64,000 nucleotides of DNA from Terriglobia bacterium (lineage in GTDB: Bacteria > Acidobacteriota > Terriglobia > Bryobacterales > Bryobacteraceae), in the NCBI GenBank assembly GCA_020073305.1, contig JAIQFK010000003.1, forward strand, positions 62,001 through 126,000, in the 5' to 3' direction. The notes beneath the pieces were generated by a model that was given only the letters and a program-made list of their open reading frames with translations, made no database searches and was not told the DNA's origin. Positions 37,622-47,169 of the stretch are shown piece after piece (position 1 is the first letter of the stretch; every line of letters begins with the position of its first letter). The position numbers and the translations under genes were made by a program.

Positions 37622-38071
37622 TCAGAACGGGCGTGCGCCGTGGTTCAGGAGATAGCAGGCAGGGACAAAACGGTAGATCGCCAGTTCCGGGACCGGAAAA
37701 ATGCGCCGGACCGCCCGCCGGTACTCCACCGGGGAGCAGCCCACGAGCGATCGGAACAGCATGCTGAACGACCCCAGGCTCTCGTAGCCGACGGCAAGAC
37801 AGACTTCAGTAACCGGCAGATGTTCCTGCGCGAGCAATTGCCTGGCGCGGTCCATGCGCAACCGCCGCACGAAATCATGCGGGGTTTCGCCGAAAGCGCG
37901 TGCAAACATCCGGTGGTAATGGAAGGGAGAAAGGCAAGCGGCGCTGGCCGTGTCATCGAGATGCACTTGCTGATCGAGGCTGGCGGCAAGGAAGTCCCGC
38001 GAGCGGCACAGCCGGGCGAACGTTTCGTGCTCTACCAGCGGACCCAGCCGCGGGCTGGCCAGGGAAAGCAT
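37622..38071 (-). CDS. Short AraC-family transcriptional regulator
   Basis: A 149-residue regulator carrying mainly the double helix-turn-helix: FHYHRMFARAFGETPHDFVRRLRMDRARQLL and VTEVCLAVGYESLGSFSMLFRSLVGCSPVEYRR, the second being the AraC signature. There is only a short N-terminal part and no recognisable effector-binding cupin. The ATG at 38071 is chosen; a GTG at 38089 would add six residues. The VOC gene lies downstream on the same strand, so the regulator may control it. The kinase gene ends 38 bases upstream. Confidence 0.85.
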   Translation of the reverse strand: MLSLASPRLGPLVEHETFARLCRSRDFLAASLDQQVHLDDTASAACLSPFHYHRMFARAFGETPHDFVRRLRMDRARQLLAQEHLPVTEVCLAVGYESLGSFSMLFRSLVGCSPVEYRRAVRRIFPVPELAIYRFVPACYLLNHGARPF

Positions 38072-38109
38072 CGGACTCCGGCGGCGCACGGAGACAGCTT
38101 AGCACAGCC

Positions 38110-40812
38110 CTAGTCGAACAGCTCCCGGCTGAAGACCGGCTGCCCGGCCAGCGACGTGTGAAAGCCCCAAACAGCCAGCGCCGCCACCACCACCAGCGCG
38201 AGGATCGGACCACTGGCATACCAAGCTGAAAAGTTCGCGGTGGCCGGCAGGTTGCCCAAAAGGTCCGCCACAAAAATGCCTGCCGCCAACGCAACCAGGC
38301 CGAAGCGCGACACGACAAGAGCAGCAATGCCGTAAACGACAATCACGAACGGTGCTTCCACCCAGGGATAATCGCTCCCCAGACATTTAATGGCGGTGTA
38401 AATCAAAACGAATCCAGCGGCTGCGAGCCATTGTTTGCGGAGGATCGCGCGCAGGAGAAAGATAAGGAAGAAAAATATCAGCGTGCCTGTTACAGAGTTG
38501 GGAATCTGGGCAAGAATGGCCCCAACAGCCTGGCGCGATCCCTGGAAGTAAACTGTGTTTCCCAGGCTGGGTGCGGAACCGAACCTCGAAAGCACCACGT
38601 TGTTGACGATGAAAATGAGGCACCAGGATACACCCAGCACGGTGCCGAACAAGACGTCACGTCCCACCAGCGGGTCGCGTATGCGGCCACCCGACATGCG
38701 GGTCCAGGAAATGATGGCCTGTGGCCAATGCCTGCGGACATAGGGTTCGAGCGCCAGGTAGAGAATCCAGACGCAGCCGCAGATGAACAGCGCCGTGCTT
38801 GCCATGATGATGAACAACCCGAAGGTGCTGATGTCCGGTACCAGATGGCTTCTGGTAATCCACAGCGCGCTTTGCGCGCAGAACACGAACAGCGCGAGCC
38901 GGACAGCTCCCTGCCGGTCACCCCTGCCGCGCGTATGATTCCAGCGTGCCAACCAGACGGCGCCGCCGAGAACCAGGATGAGCAGGCAGGTACTGATGAC
39001 ATCCGCGGCTTTGTGGCCGGTGCTCCGTTCTTGCGGCTGCATGCGGTATGGGTGCGTCCAGGCGCCGATCATCGCGAAGTACACAGGTTTGCCGCGCCAG
39101 GCCGCCGCTTCCACACGTAACGCCCTCTGGCTGCCTGGCCATGTTCCGGTCCATGCGGCGCGCGTGTCAGAGACCGCCAATGAATTCCACTCGGGTTCGG
39201 TTGGCCGCAGCGTACCCGCATCCAGGCCTGCCGCAGAGAGCAGCGGCTTCCAATCGAAGGGTTGCGCCACGGGCGGCGTCTTGTCCACCTCCGGAGGAAC
39301 TGCCTCAAACCATTCCAGGCGTCCTTGCGGGTCCAGTTGCACGTTGATCATCCCCGATTGGGTCACCGGAGGATCGTAAGTGGTCACGATTCCCGGCGTC
39401 ATAGCCTGATCCCTGAAATCACTGGGAACCAGGTAACGCGGGCTTTCGCGATACCAGAAGAAAGCCAAACTGGGCCAGCTCGCCAGAATTTTCGGCCAGT
39501 CGGAGGGCCCCGGCTTCTCGTGCTCCTGGATGTAATGAAGAAAGTCTCCTTGATAACCGAAGCCGTACGCGCGGTCGATGGCGTGGCTCGTGTAGCCGAA
39601 ATTGCGAATCATGTTGCGTGCAGTCTCGCTCAGCACTTCAGGAGGCTTCTCGAGTTCCAGTTGATCGATGGCACTGGTGCGGGGACCAGCAAAGACAAGG
39701 ATGGCTAGCGCGAACAATACCGCTGCGAGGCAAGGAAGGGCCACCCGAACAGGCAGACCTGCCGTCTCGCCCGACGCTGCCACCATCTGGGGCGACGGCG
39801 TCTCCCCCGCCGCCAGCGCCGCGGCAAGTGGATCGCCACCGGGCAGAGCCGCAGCCACCGCTAGAGCGGAAGCAGGCCGGTTGCGTGGGTCCGGATCGAG
39901 GCAGCGCAGAATCACACGCTCCACGGCCGGGTCGAGATCCTTCACCAGTGTCGAAGGATTCACTGGCGAGGTTTCGGTGTGCAGGCGCACCAGCTCGGCC
40001 AGCGTCGCGGCGTCGAAGGCGCGCTTACCGGTGAAGATTTCGTAAAGCACCAGACCCAGCGAGTAGATGTCGCTGCGCATGGTCACTTCTGTGCCGGCCA
40101 ATTGCTCGGGCGCCATGTAAGCCGGTGTACCGTTGCGTACCTCGCTTCCTTGGAGCTGGCTGGCTAGACCCGCGAGGCCGAAGTCCGTGATCAGCACGTG
40201 GCCGCGGCCGTCCAGCATGATGTTGGAGGGTTTCAGATCGCGGTGAAGCACGCCTTTGTCGTGTGCGGCAGCCAGGCCCGCGCACAGCTTGCGCGCGATC
40301 TCCAGCGCCTTGTCTGCGGGCAGCCGTCCGATGCGCCGCATGAGCGAGCCCAGGTCCTCGCCATCCACGTACTCCATGGAAAGATACGCCTGGCCTTCCA
40401 CGTCGCCAAGGTCGTAAACGCGGCAGACGTTAGGATGGGAAACCTGGCGCGCGATGCGGATCTCGTTGTAAAACCGCGCGAGCGTGGTTTCATTCGTTGC
40501 GGTTGCCTCGGGAAGGAACTTGAGGGCAACCGGCTGACCGAGCTTCAGGTCATTCGCCCGGTAGACTTCGCCCATGCCGCCGCGACCCAGCAGCGCCACG
40601 ATGCGATAGCGCGCGGCGAGCAGAGTTCCTGGAAGAAACCTTCCTTCGTCGAGCGAACTCGAGCTGCTTAGATGCTTTTGCGATGAGGGCGTTGACGCAG
40701 GGGTCTGCATGGTTCGTGTCGCGCCTGAATCTGCGATCATCGATGCACCGCAGTGAGGGCAAAAACGGCTGCCGTCGGGGATGTCCTGAGTGCAGGAGCG
40801 ACACTCCAGCAT
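38110..40812 (-). CDS. Membrane Ser/Thr protein kinase with zinc ribbon and multipass tail
   Basis: A 900-residue protein. Residues 4-22 form a zinc ribbon (CRSCTQDIPDGSRFCPHCG), then a linker rich in Ser/Thr, then a Hanks-type kinase at about 68-325: GRGGMGEVY loop, K98 in VALKF, HRDLKPSN with D192, and DFG at 210-212. A first helix lies near 356-376. A largely extracytoplasmic domain of about 210 residues follows, and then at least seven further helices from about 590 to 890. The kinase part is of the active RD type. The membrane domain is not one I can name. It may sense a ligand or carry its own function. Confidence 0.88.
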   Translation of the reverse strand: MLECRSCTQDIPDGSRFCPHCGASMIADSGATRTMQTPASTPSSQKHLSSSSSLDEGRFLPGTLLAARYRIVALLGRGGMGEVYRANDLKLGQPVALKFLPEATATNETTLARFYNEIRIARQVSHPNVCRVYDLGDVEGQAYLSMEYVDGEDLGSLMRRIGRLPADKALEIARKLCAGLAAAHDKGVLHRDLKPSNIMLDGRGHVLITDFGLAGLASQLQGSEVRNGTPAYMAPEQLAGTEVTMRSDIYSLGLVLYEIFTGKRAFDAATLAELVRLHTETSPVNPSTLVKDLDPAVERVILRCLDPDPRNRPASALAVAAALPGGDPLAAALAAGETPSPQMVAASGETAGLPVRVALPCLAAVLFALAILVFAGPRTSAIDQLELEKPPEVLSETARNMIRNFGYTSHAIDRAYGFGYQGDFLHYIQEHEKPGPSDWPKILASWPSLAFFWYRESPRYLVPSDFRDQAMTPGIVTTYDPPVTQSGMINVQLDPQGRLEWFEAVPPEVDKTPPVAQPFDWKPLLSAAGLDAGTLRPTEPEWNSLAVSDTRAAWTGTWPGSQRALRVEAAAWRGKPVYFAMIGAWTHPYRMQPQERSTGHKAADVISTCLLILVLGGAVWLARWNHTRGRGDRQGAVRLALFVFCAQSALWITRSHLVPDISTFGLFIIMASTALFICGCVWILYLALEPYVRRHWPQAIISWTRMSGGRIRDPLVGRDVLFGTVLGVSWCLIFIVNNVVLSRFGSAPSLGNTVYFQGSRQAVGAILAQIPNSVTGTLIFFFLIFLLRAILRKQWLAAAGFVLIYTAIKCLGSDYPWVEAPFVIVVYGIAALVVSRFGLVALAAGIFVADLLGNLPATANFSAWYASGPILALVVVAALAVWGFHTSLAGQPVFSRELFD

Positions 40813-40857
40813 GGCGTTTTCTTTGAACCCTTCAATCTAGCATTGTCCGAGGGGGGA

Positions 40858-41388
40858 TCATCGCAGCCCACCTTGGAAATCCTTCAGCAGATTCCTTGCG
40901 CGCGCCTTCATGGCCGGTGTACCGGTTCGAAGCGCGGCTTCAATCCGCTCCATCACTTCAGATCGAAGCCCCGCATCGTGCCGCGACAAATCCGCGAGGG
41001 CCTGTAGGCCGGCGGTCTTTACCAGGGAGCCGCGATGCTTCAACAGGGAGCGGAAGATCCCGGCCGCTCGCTGCCGTTCCCCTGCGGAGAGCGAAAGCCG
41101 CGGAATAATCTGTGCGAGATGCCAGAGCAATTCTTGTTGGTCCGCTTCCACCAGCAGACCAAGAAGCTCCGCCTTGAACGGCTCCAGCAGTGCCGGATAC
41201 TGCGCCGAGGCCTTCTCTGCCGCGTCGGCGGCGCGCATGCGGACGAGCGGATCGTCGCTCCATAGACACGCGATGAGTTCGGAGAAGCGCTCTCGGTGAG
41301 CCAAAACCAGCGCGGCAACTTCGTTGGAACGTCCAATCGACCTGCGGTCGCCGCCTCCCAGAACTGCGGCGAGCGACGGGCGAGGCAT
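40858..41388 (-). CDS. HEAT-repeat-like protein
   Basis: A 176-residue all-helical protein of HEAT/ARM type: LVRMRAADAAEKASAQYPALLEPF, QQELLWHLAQIIPRLSLS and SLVKTAGLQALADLSRHDAGLRSEVMERI are consecutive helix pairs. The ATG at 41388 is used since the longer frame upstream covers an octamer repeat. It is 45 bases upstream of the kinase gene on the same strand, so they could be co-transcribed. Such repeats usually serve protein binding; the partner is unknown. Confidence 0.7.
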   Translation of the reverse strand: MPRPSLAAVLGGGDRRSIGRSNEVAALVLAHRERFSELIACLWSDDPLVRMRAADAAEKASAQYPALLEPFKAELLGLLVEADQQELLWHLAQIIPRLSLSAGERQRAAGIFRSLLKHRGSLVKTAGLQALADLSRHDAGLRSEVMERIEAALRTGTPAMKARARNLLKDFQGGLR

Positions 41389-41416
41389 CTGGTTCAGCGT
41401 AGCACCCAGGCGCGGT

Positions 41417-41448
41417 CTTCTCGCCGCGTCGCCCCGTCTCCGTGTCGC
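41417..41448 (-). repeat. Degenerate octamer array (four units)
   Basis: On the minus strand, GCGACACG, GAGACGGG, GCGACGCG and GCGAGAAG follow each other in 32 bases, 28 bases upstream of the HEAT-like gene. This is a second type of four-unit short tandem array in the window. Confidence 0.6.
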
Positions 41449-41515
41449 CGCCGCGCTTTCGGGTCCGTTCCGGATGTCCGCGATGCGCAGCATCGCCCGG
41501 TGCGGAAGCGCCGGC

Positions 41516-43993
41516 CTACTCGTACCTCACAGCTTGCATTGGGTCGATGCGCGAGGCTCGCCATGCGGGAATCGCGCTGGCAACCAGCGCGACCAGGCCA
41601 AACAGCACGGCGACCGCGAGAAACGTCAGCGGGTCGGTGCCCGTCACGCCGGCCAGGATCGTGCCCGTGAGGCGCCCGGCGGCCACCGCGCCCGCAATTC
41701 CGAGCACGAGGCCCGCGCCGGCGAACGCCATCGAGCGCACCAGAATCAGGCGGACAACGTCGCCCCTCGCCGCACCTAATGCCATCCGAATCCCGATCTC
41801 GCGTGTCCGGCGGGTGACGGCAAAGTGAAGAACTCCGTAGATTCCTACCGCCGCTAGCAACAAAGCCGCCACCGCGAATGTCCCCACCAGGGAGGCTCCC
41901 ATGTCGTAGACCGAAACGATCCTGTTCAGGAATTGCGGCATGGTGCGCACGCCAAAAATGGGCAGGCTCGCGTCCAGGCCTTTCACTTCCTGACGGATTG
42001 CGGCCATCAGGGAATCCGGGCCTTGCTTGGAACGCACCAGGAAAGTAACGCGGCCTCCGTACTGCTGTGCAAACGGAAGAAAGAAATACCGCACTGGATT
42101 CTCGCCGAACGTCAGGTACTTGCCGTCTCTGGCTACGCCGGCCACTTCAATCCAGGGGCTGTCCTTGCCGATTGCGAACCGCCGGCGCAGAGCCTTCTCC
42201 GGTGACTGCCAATAGCGCCGGGCCATCGTTTCATTGATGACGGCCACTGGGCGCGACGACTCCGTATCGCGCTCATCGATCGGCCGCCCCGCCACCAGCC
42301 GCGTGCCTATGGTCTCGAAGTAGTGCGGGCCCACCCGGCTCACACCAGCCATGTTGGATTCGTTGTCCAATCTTGGCGTATTCCCCTCGACACGAACCGA
42401 GTAGTCTTCGTTGTAAGCGTCCAGTGGCAGTGGATACGCCAGACTCGCGGATTCGACGCCGGGCAGAGTCTTGAGGCGTTCCACCATGCTCTTCTGGAAC
42501 AACCTCCCGCGCTGTTCGTTATACCCTTGCATTCCCAGATCCACGGAAAACATTTGCAGTCCCGTCCGGTCAAAACCGGGATTCACATTGCGGGCAAATT
42601 GCATGCTTCGCAGGAACAGGCCGCCACTAATCAGAAGCACGCAAGAAAGCGCAACCTGAGCCGTGACGAGTAAATTCCCGCGAGTCAGTCCGCGCACTCC
42701 GCCAACCGGCGTGCCCTGCTCGCCCTTCATCGCCGCTGCTTGATCGACTTTTGAAGCCCGCAGGGCCGGAACCAGGCCAAATAGCACTGCTGCGACAAGC
42801 GAAAGCAGAAAACTGAACACAAACATGCGAGGGTCAAGACGCGATTCGTAGTCGATATCCGCCGTCTGGAAGTCAAGGGCAGGATAGAAACCCTTCAACA
42901 GATCGTTGAACAACAGCGCGAGGATTATCCCCGCCGCCGCACCGAGCAGCGAAAGGAGCACGCTCTCCGTCAACAACTGGCGCAACAGACGGGCGCGGGT
43001 GGCGCCAACGGCAATACGAATCGCCATTTCGCGAGCGCGGTTGGCAGCGCGTGCCAGCATCAGATTCGCGACATTGGCGCAGGCGATCAACAGGACCAGA
43101 CCCACGACACCAAACATAATCGCCGTTGTGGCCGAGATTACACCGAGGGCCTCAAAGACGGGCTGGTTCCTGGTTCCCCCTGGGATGATATTCACCCGGA
43201 GATCCTTGTTGGTTTGCGGATATTCGCCGGCTAGCCGGCTCGCCACCACGTTCATGGCCGCCGCGGCCTGCTCTTTGGTCACGCCGGGCTTGAGACGGCC
43301 TCGCAGCTCGATCCATCGATTGTCCCGGCCTTCCATGTAGTTGCCGAAATCAGGCGCGATGGTCTGCTGCATGGTCAGCGGAATCCAGACGTCAGGGACA
43401 AAAGTGAATAGCCTGGTGCCGATGAAACCCCACGGCGCCACACCCACGACCGTGAAAGGGTGACTGTTGATCCGGATCGTCCTGCCGATGATATTCGGGT
43501 CGCTTTGAAAATGCTGGCGCCAGAAGTTGTAGTTCAGCACGCAGACCGGCTTTTGGCCTGGAGCGCTAGCCTCGTCTGGCAGAAATCCGCGGCCAAGGAC
43601 CGGGTGAAGGCCAAGCCCGGAGAAAAAGTTGCCGGTGACAATTTCGCCCCAGATCAGCTCAGGCTTCTCGCCGTCGGTCATACTGAGCGGTATCCCGCTC
43701 GACCCCATCAGCTCCGTGAGGCCTGTATCGGCTCTTCGGTAATCCAGCAGGTCCGGGTACGAAAAACCGGCGATGTCGCGGCCCCATCGTGCAGGCGACG
43801 TAAAGTAGATGGCGACGAGTTGGTCAGGCTGATCGACGGGCATCGGCCGCAAGAAGTACGCATTCACCATCGAAAACACCGAGGTGTTCGCGCCGATTCC
43901 GAGCGCGAGCGAGAGCGCCACAACCAGCGTGAAGCCTGGGGACTTTCTTAAAACCCGGGCGGCGTAGCGGATGTCTTTCCAGATTCCAGCCAT
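41516..43993 (-). CDS. MacB/FtsX-like permease without prefix domain
   Basis: An 825-residue relative of the padR-linked permease. MAGIWKDIRYAARVLRKSPGFTLVVALSLALGIGANTSVFS opens the first module, GLVLLIACANVANLMLARA starts the inner helix cluster, and the chain ends in IDPMQAVRYE. Two MacB-PCD/FtsX modules are present, but not the soluble prefix seen in the other copy, and no PadR gene lies upstream. It has its own promoter-like pair, TTGCAA and TAACAT, 18 bases apart. No ATPase gene is nearby. Substrate unknown. Confidence 0.9.
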   Translation of the reverse strand: MAGIWKDIRYAARVLRKSPGFTLVVALSLALGIGANTSVFSMVNAYFLRPMPVDQPDQLVAIYFTSPARWGRDIAGFSYPDLLDYRRADTGLTELMGSSGIPLSMTDGEKPELIWGEIVTGNFFSGLGLHPVLGRGFLPDEASAPGQKPVCVLNYNFWRQHFQSDPNIIGRTIRINSHPFTVVGVAPWGFIGTRLFTFVPDVWIPLTMQQTIAPDFGNYMEGRDNRWIELRGRLKPGVTKEQAAAAMNVVASRLAGEYPQTNKDLRVNIIPGGTRNQPVFEALGVISATTAIMFGVVGLVLLIACANVANLMLARAANRAREMAIRIAVGATRARLLRQLLTESVLLSLLGAAAGIILALLFNDLLKGFYPALDFQTADIDYESRLDPRMFVFSFLLSLVAAVLFGLVPALRASKVDQAAAMKGEQGTPVGGVRGLTRGNLLVTAQVALSCVLLISGGLFLRSMQFARNVNPGFDRTGLQMFSVDLGMQGYNEQRGRLFQKSMVERLKTLPGVESASLAYPLPLDAYNEDYSVRVEGNTPRLDNESNMAGVSRVGPHYFETIGTRLVAGRPIDERDTESSRPVAVINETMARRYWQSPEKALRRRFAIGKDSPWIEVAGVARDGKYLTFGENPVRYFFLPFAQQYGGRVTFLVRSKQGPDSLMAAIRQEVKGLDASLPIFGVRTMPQFLNRIVSVYDMGASLVGTFAVAALLLAAVGIYGVLHFAVTRRTREIGIRMALGAARGDVVRLILVRSMAFAGAGLVLGIAGAVAAGRLTGTILAGVTGTDPLTFLAVAVLFGLVALVASAIPAWRASRIDPMQAVRYE

Positions 43994-44021
43994 GGCCGTC
44001 TAGCCGGGCAAGTCGGTCGCC

Positions 44022-44051
44022 ATGTTACGCGATCGGGTAAGCGCATTGCAA
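44022..44051 (-). promoter_or_regulatory. Sigma-70-like promoter for the second permease
   Basis: On the minus strand TTGCAA (44051-44046) and TAACAT (44027-44022) are separated by 18 bases. Transcription would begin about 20 bases before the ATG at 43993. The match is fair, not perfect. Confidence 0.45.
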
Positions 44052-44123
44052 TCAATCGACTGTGATACAAACACGGGGCGAGTGAATGTCCGTTTTCGGG
44101 ACGTTTGCTGCGATTTCGAACGT

Positions 44124-45428
44124 CTATTTCCGGGCGGATTCGGCTTCCGGGTTGAGGTATTCGATCCAACTGGTCATCATTTCTTCTTCGCTCTTGTCCC
44201 CCCAGCGGATCGCTCGGGCCGGGTCGGGGTTGGCCGGGTTGTTCGGGCTGTTGTCATAGTGGGTGGTTACCATGAGACGGCTGCCCTTTTCTACGCGAAC
44301 GGGCTCCTTGAACCGATAGACAAGTTGCCAGTTGAAGCTGTAATTGGGGACCGCCAGCAGAACTTCGCGCCGGCCGTCCGGACGCCTGAGCTCGTAGACC
44401 ACGTCGTGGCCGCGATAATGCATGTGCGGCGTGATGGAGAGCAGCAGCCTGTTTTCGTCGAACGTGAAGCAGCGCTTCACTTCGTGGCTGGGGGAGCCGG
44501 GCGGGATGCGAAAGAAGAAATTGCGCAGATCCATGCGGCGGAGAACTCGTTCGGGCGGCGCGGGCGCAAGGTACAGCCCCACGCTCGTGCGGTCGGTTTG
44601 CGGTGCGCCGGAGGTTCGTGCGTAATGCACCACGAACTCGAGTCTGGATCCCGGCGGAACCCACTTGGCAGTGCCATCCGGAAACCGGTCTGGCGCGCGG
44701 CCCGGCAGAAACGATGCCAGCGCGCCCTCCTGTGATCCGCGCAGGTACGGTAGATCCGGCGCATCGGTAGCGCACGCATCGTCTACCACAGGCGCATCCT
44801 CACGAACCCGCGTGAGCGTGCCTTCGCGCACCAGGAACGATTGCAGTTCCGTCATCGATTCGATCGAGGTCGAGCCGGCCTGCCGCTCGTCGCCGACCAC
44901 ACTGACGTGAACGTGGTGCACCACGCGGCGGTTGCCGGGCCGGATTTCGGCGGCGCGGATCCATTTCCCTTCCGTGAAGTTGGTCGGCACCACGAAGTGC
45001 TCGTAAGCGTCGTTGCCGGACTTCACGACGAAATCCTGCCCGATGTCGATGACAATATCCGGGTTGCCCAGGCGCCAGCCGTCCGCGAATACCGGAGCCG
45101 CAGGCAGATCGGCCGCATCGCCTTCGCGCGCGCCTCGATCTGCCCAGGACTTGATAGTATCGATCTCGCCCGCGGTGAGCCGGGCGTCGTTGGCGAAACT
45201 GCCAAAATGCGGGTCCGCGAACCAGGGCGGCATTTTGCGCGCGAGCACAGCTTCCCGAATCGCCTTTGCCCACGGCCGGGCAGATTTGTAGTCGAGAAGC
45301 GACATCGGCGCAATATCGTTGGGATGGTGGCAGGCGACGCACCGCTGGTAGAAGATCGGCGCGATGTCCTTGGTAAACGTCGGCGCCGGTGAAACCGAGG
45401 CCAGCAGCAGCCCGAGCGCCCAGAACAT
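44124..45428 (-). CDS. Exported haem-binding, copper-monooxygenase-like protein
   Basis: A 434-residue protein with a short signal peptide, then a single c-type haem site CVACHHPNDIAPMSLLDY near residue 31. After a linker come histidine-rich blocks, VVHHVHVSVVGDE and SITPHMHYRGHDVVYELRRPDG, which resemble the copper sites of type II ascorbate-dependent (PHM-like) monooxygenases. The combination is frequent in planctomycetes and acidobacteria as a family of unclear function. The location should be periplasmic. It is divergent from the next oxidoreductase, with only 31 bases between start codons. Confidence 0.82.
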   Translation of the reverse strand: MFWALGLLLASVSPAPTFTKDIAPIFYQRCVACHHPNDIAPMSLLDYKSARPWAKAIREAVLARKMPPWFADPHFGSFANDARLTAGEIDTIKSWADRGAREGDAADLPAAPVFADGWRLGNPDIVIDIGQDFVVKSGNDAYEHFVVPTNFTEGKWIRAAEIRPGNRRVVHHVHVSVVGDERQAGSTSIESMTELQSFLVREGTLTRVREDAPVVDDACATDAPDLPYLRGSQEGALASFLPGRAPDRFPDGTAKWVPPGSRLEFVVHYARTSGAPQTDRTSVGLYLAPAPPERVLRRMDLRNFFFRIPPGSPSHEVKRCFTFDENRLLLSITPHMHYRGHDVVYELRRPDGRREVLLAVPNYSFNWQLVYRFKEPVRVEKGSRLMVTTHYDNSPNNPANPDPARAIRWGDKSEEEMMTSWIEYLNPEAESARK

Positions 45429-45459
45429 GTTCAGATCATACAGTAAAATATCAGTCCCT

Positions 45460-46476
45460 ATGCCTAAAGTCCGTTGGGGCGTTCTCGGTGTCGCCGGGAT
45501 CGCCGTTCAGAAGGTGATTCCCGCCATGCAGCGGGGCAAAGATTCGCAAATCGCCGCTATCGCCTCGCGCGACCTGCGGAAGGCGCGAAAAGCCGCGCGC
45601 GCTCTCGGCATTCCGAAGGCGTACGGCTCTTATGACGAGCTGCTGGCTGATCCCGAAATCGACGCCATTTACAATCCGCTGCCCAATCACCTGCACGTGC
45701 CGTGGTCGATTCGAGCAGCGGAGGCGGGCAAACACGTGCTGTGCGAAAAGCCCATTGGCCTGAATGTTGACGAGGCGAAGCGGTTGCGTGACGTCCGGGA
45801 TCGCACCGGCGTCAAAATTGGCGAAGCGTTCATGGTGCGCTCGCACCCACAGTGGCTGAAAGCGCTAGAACTTGTCCGCGGTGGCCGTATCGGGGAAGTG
45901 CGGTCGTTCATGGGCTTCTTCAGCTATGCCAACTCCGACCCGGCGAACATCCGCAATGTTCTCGAGTACGGCGGCGGAGGCTTGATGGACATCGGCTGCT
46001 ACCCCATCTTTACCTCTCGCCTGATCTTCGGCGCCGAGCCGCGGCGCGTGCTGGGTTTGGTGGAGCGCGATCCGAAAATGAAGATCGACCGCCTGACTTC
46101 GGCCATTCTCGATTATCCAGCAGGCCAGTGTATCTTCACCTGCGGCACGCAGATCGTCGCCTACCAGCGTGTGCACATCTTCGGCTCCCGCGGCCGCGTG
46201 GAGATCGAGATCCCCTTCAACGCGCCGCCCGATCGCTCGTGCCGCATCTTTCTTGATAATGGCCGCGACCTGCTCGGTGCCGGTATCAAAACGCACAAGC
46301 TGCCGAAATGCGATCAGTACACGATGCAGGGCGACCTGTTCTCCCGCGCGGTCCGTGACGGCGGCGAGGTCCCCGTGCCGCTCGAGTCGAGCATTCGAAA
46401 TATGGCGGTGATCGATGCGGTGTTCCGCTCTGCGGAATCCGGCAGATGGGAAGACCCTTGCGACCGGCTCCGGTGA
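45460..46476 (+). CDS. Gfo/Idh/MocA-family oxidoreductase, cytoplasmic
   Basis: A 338-residue dehydrogenase with VRWGVLGVAGIAVQKVIPAM as the Rossmann head, DAIYNPLPNHLHVPWSIRAAEAGKHVLCEKPIGLN as the EKP block, and GGGGLMDIGCYPIFTSRLIFGAEP in the C-terminal domain. No signal peptide. The ATG at 45460 is preferred; TAAAAT at 45444-45449 is ten bases before it. The GxGxxG motif reads GVAGIA, as in some members. It probably acts on a sugar or inositol-type substrate; none can be assigned. Confidence 0.9.
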   Translation: MPKVRWGVLGVAGIAVQKVIPAMQRGKDSQIAAIASRDLRKARKAARALGIPKAYGSYDELLADPEIDAIYNPLPNHLHVPWSIRAAEAGKHVLCEKPIGLNVDEAKRLRDVRDRTGVKIGEAFMVRSHPQWLKALELVRGGRIGEVRSFMGFFSYANSDPANIRNVLEYGGGGLMDIGCYPIFTSRLIFGAEPRRVLGLVERDPKMKIDRLTSAILDYPAGQCIFTCGTQIVAYQRVHIFGSRGRVEIEIPFNAPPDRSCRIFLDNGRDLLGAGIKTHKLPKCDQYTMQGDLFSRAVRDGGEVPVPLESSIRNMAVIDAVFRSAESGRWEDPCDRLR

Positions 46477-46503
46477 GCGCTAAGCTCCAAGTGGAGCGTG
46501 CTT

Positions 46504-47169
46504 ATGGGAAACTTTGCGCGGTTCCTTCTTATTGGTTGCCTGGTGGCATTGCCCGCGGCGGCGCAGCGCGGCGGCGGGGGGCATGGCGGCGGGTTCCATG
46601 GTGGTGGTGGCTTTCACGGTGGCGGCGGTTTCCACAGCGGAGTCAGTAGCGGCTTTCGCGGCGGTTACGGAGGGTTTCGCGGCGGATACGGTGGCTTCCG
46701 CGGCGGGTTCTATGGCCGCAACCGGTTTTTCGGCTTCGGCCTCGGATTCTACCCATATTCCTACTGGCCTTATTACGACTACGGCTATCCATACTATGGC
46801 TACGGTTACGGCTATGGCTACCCGTACTCGTCCTACGATTACGGCTATTCGAGCGCGCCCGTCGTTGTCTATCAATCCAATCCAGCGCCGGTCACGGTCT
46901 ACGAATCTCCGCGCGCTGCACGGCCGGAGACTCGCGAATATGCGGAAACTTGGTCTCAGGGCAACGAAAAGCCGATTTATCTGATCGCTTTTCAGAATCA
47001 GAACAACATTCGCGCGGCCGAAGCGTACTGGGTGACGGGTGGCACGCTGCACTTCATCACCTTACAGCACGAGCAGCGGCAGGCGCCGTTGGATTCGGTG
47101 GACCGCGCCTTGACCTCCCGGCTGAACCGCGAACGCCGCGTGGATTTCCGGCTTCCGGCAACCGAGTAG
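46504..47169 (+). CDS. Exported Gly/Tyr-rich protein
   Basis: A 221-residue protein with a signal peptide (FLLIGCLVALPAAAQ) followed by Gly-His-rich repeats (GGGFHGGGGFHGG), three FRGGYGG-type repeats, and a Tyr-rich stretch with PYYGYGYGYG. The C-terminal 75 residues (KPIYLIAFQNQNNIRAAEAYWVTGGTLHFI) look like a normal folded domain seen in other acidobacterial proteins. It may be a surface or cell-wall component; the function is unknown. The ATG at 46504 has GTGGAG seven bases upstream; a GTG at 46498 is also in frame. Confidence 0.72.
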   Translation: MGNFARFLLIGCLVALPAAAQRGGGGHGGGFHGGGGFHGGGGFHSGVSSGFRGGYGGFRGGYGGFRGGFYGRNRFFGFGLGFYPYSYWPYYDYGYPYYGYGYGYGYPYSSYDYGYSSAPVVVYQSNPAPVTVYESPRAARPETREYAETWSQGNEKPIYLIAFQNQNNIRAAEAYWVTGGTLHFITLQHEQRQAPLDSVDRALTSRLNRERRVDFRLPATE

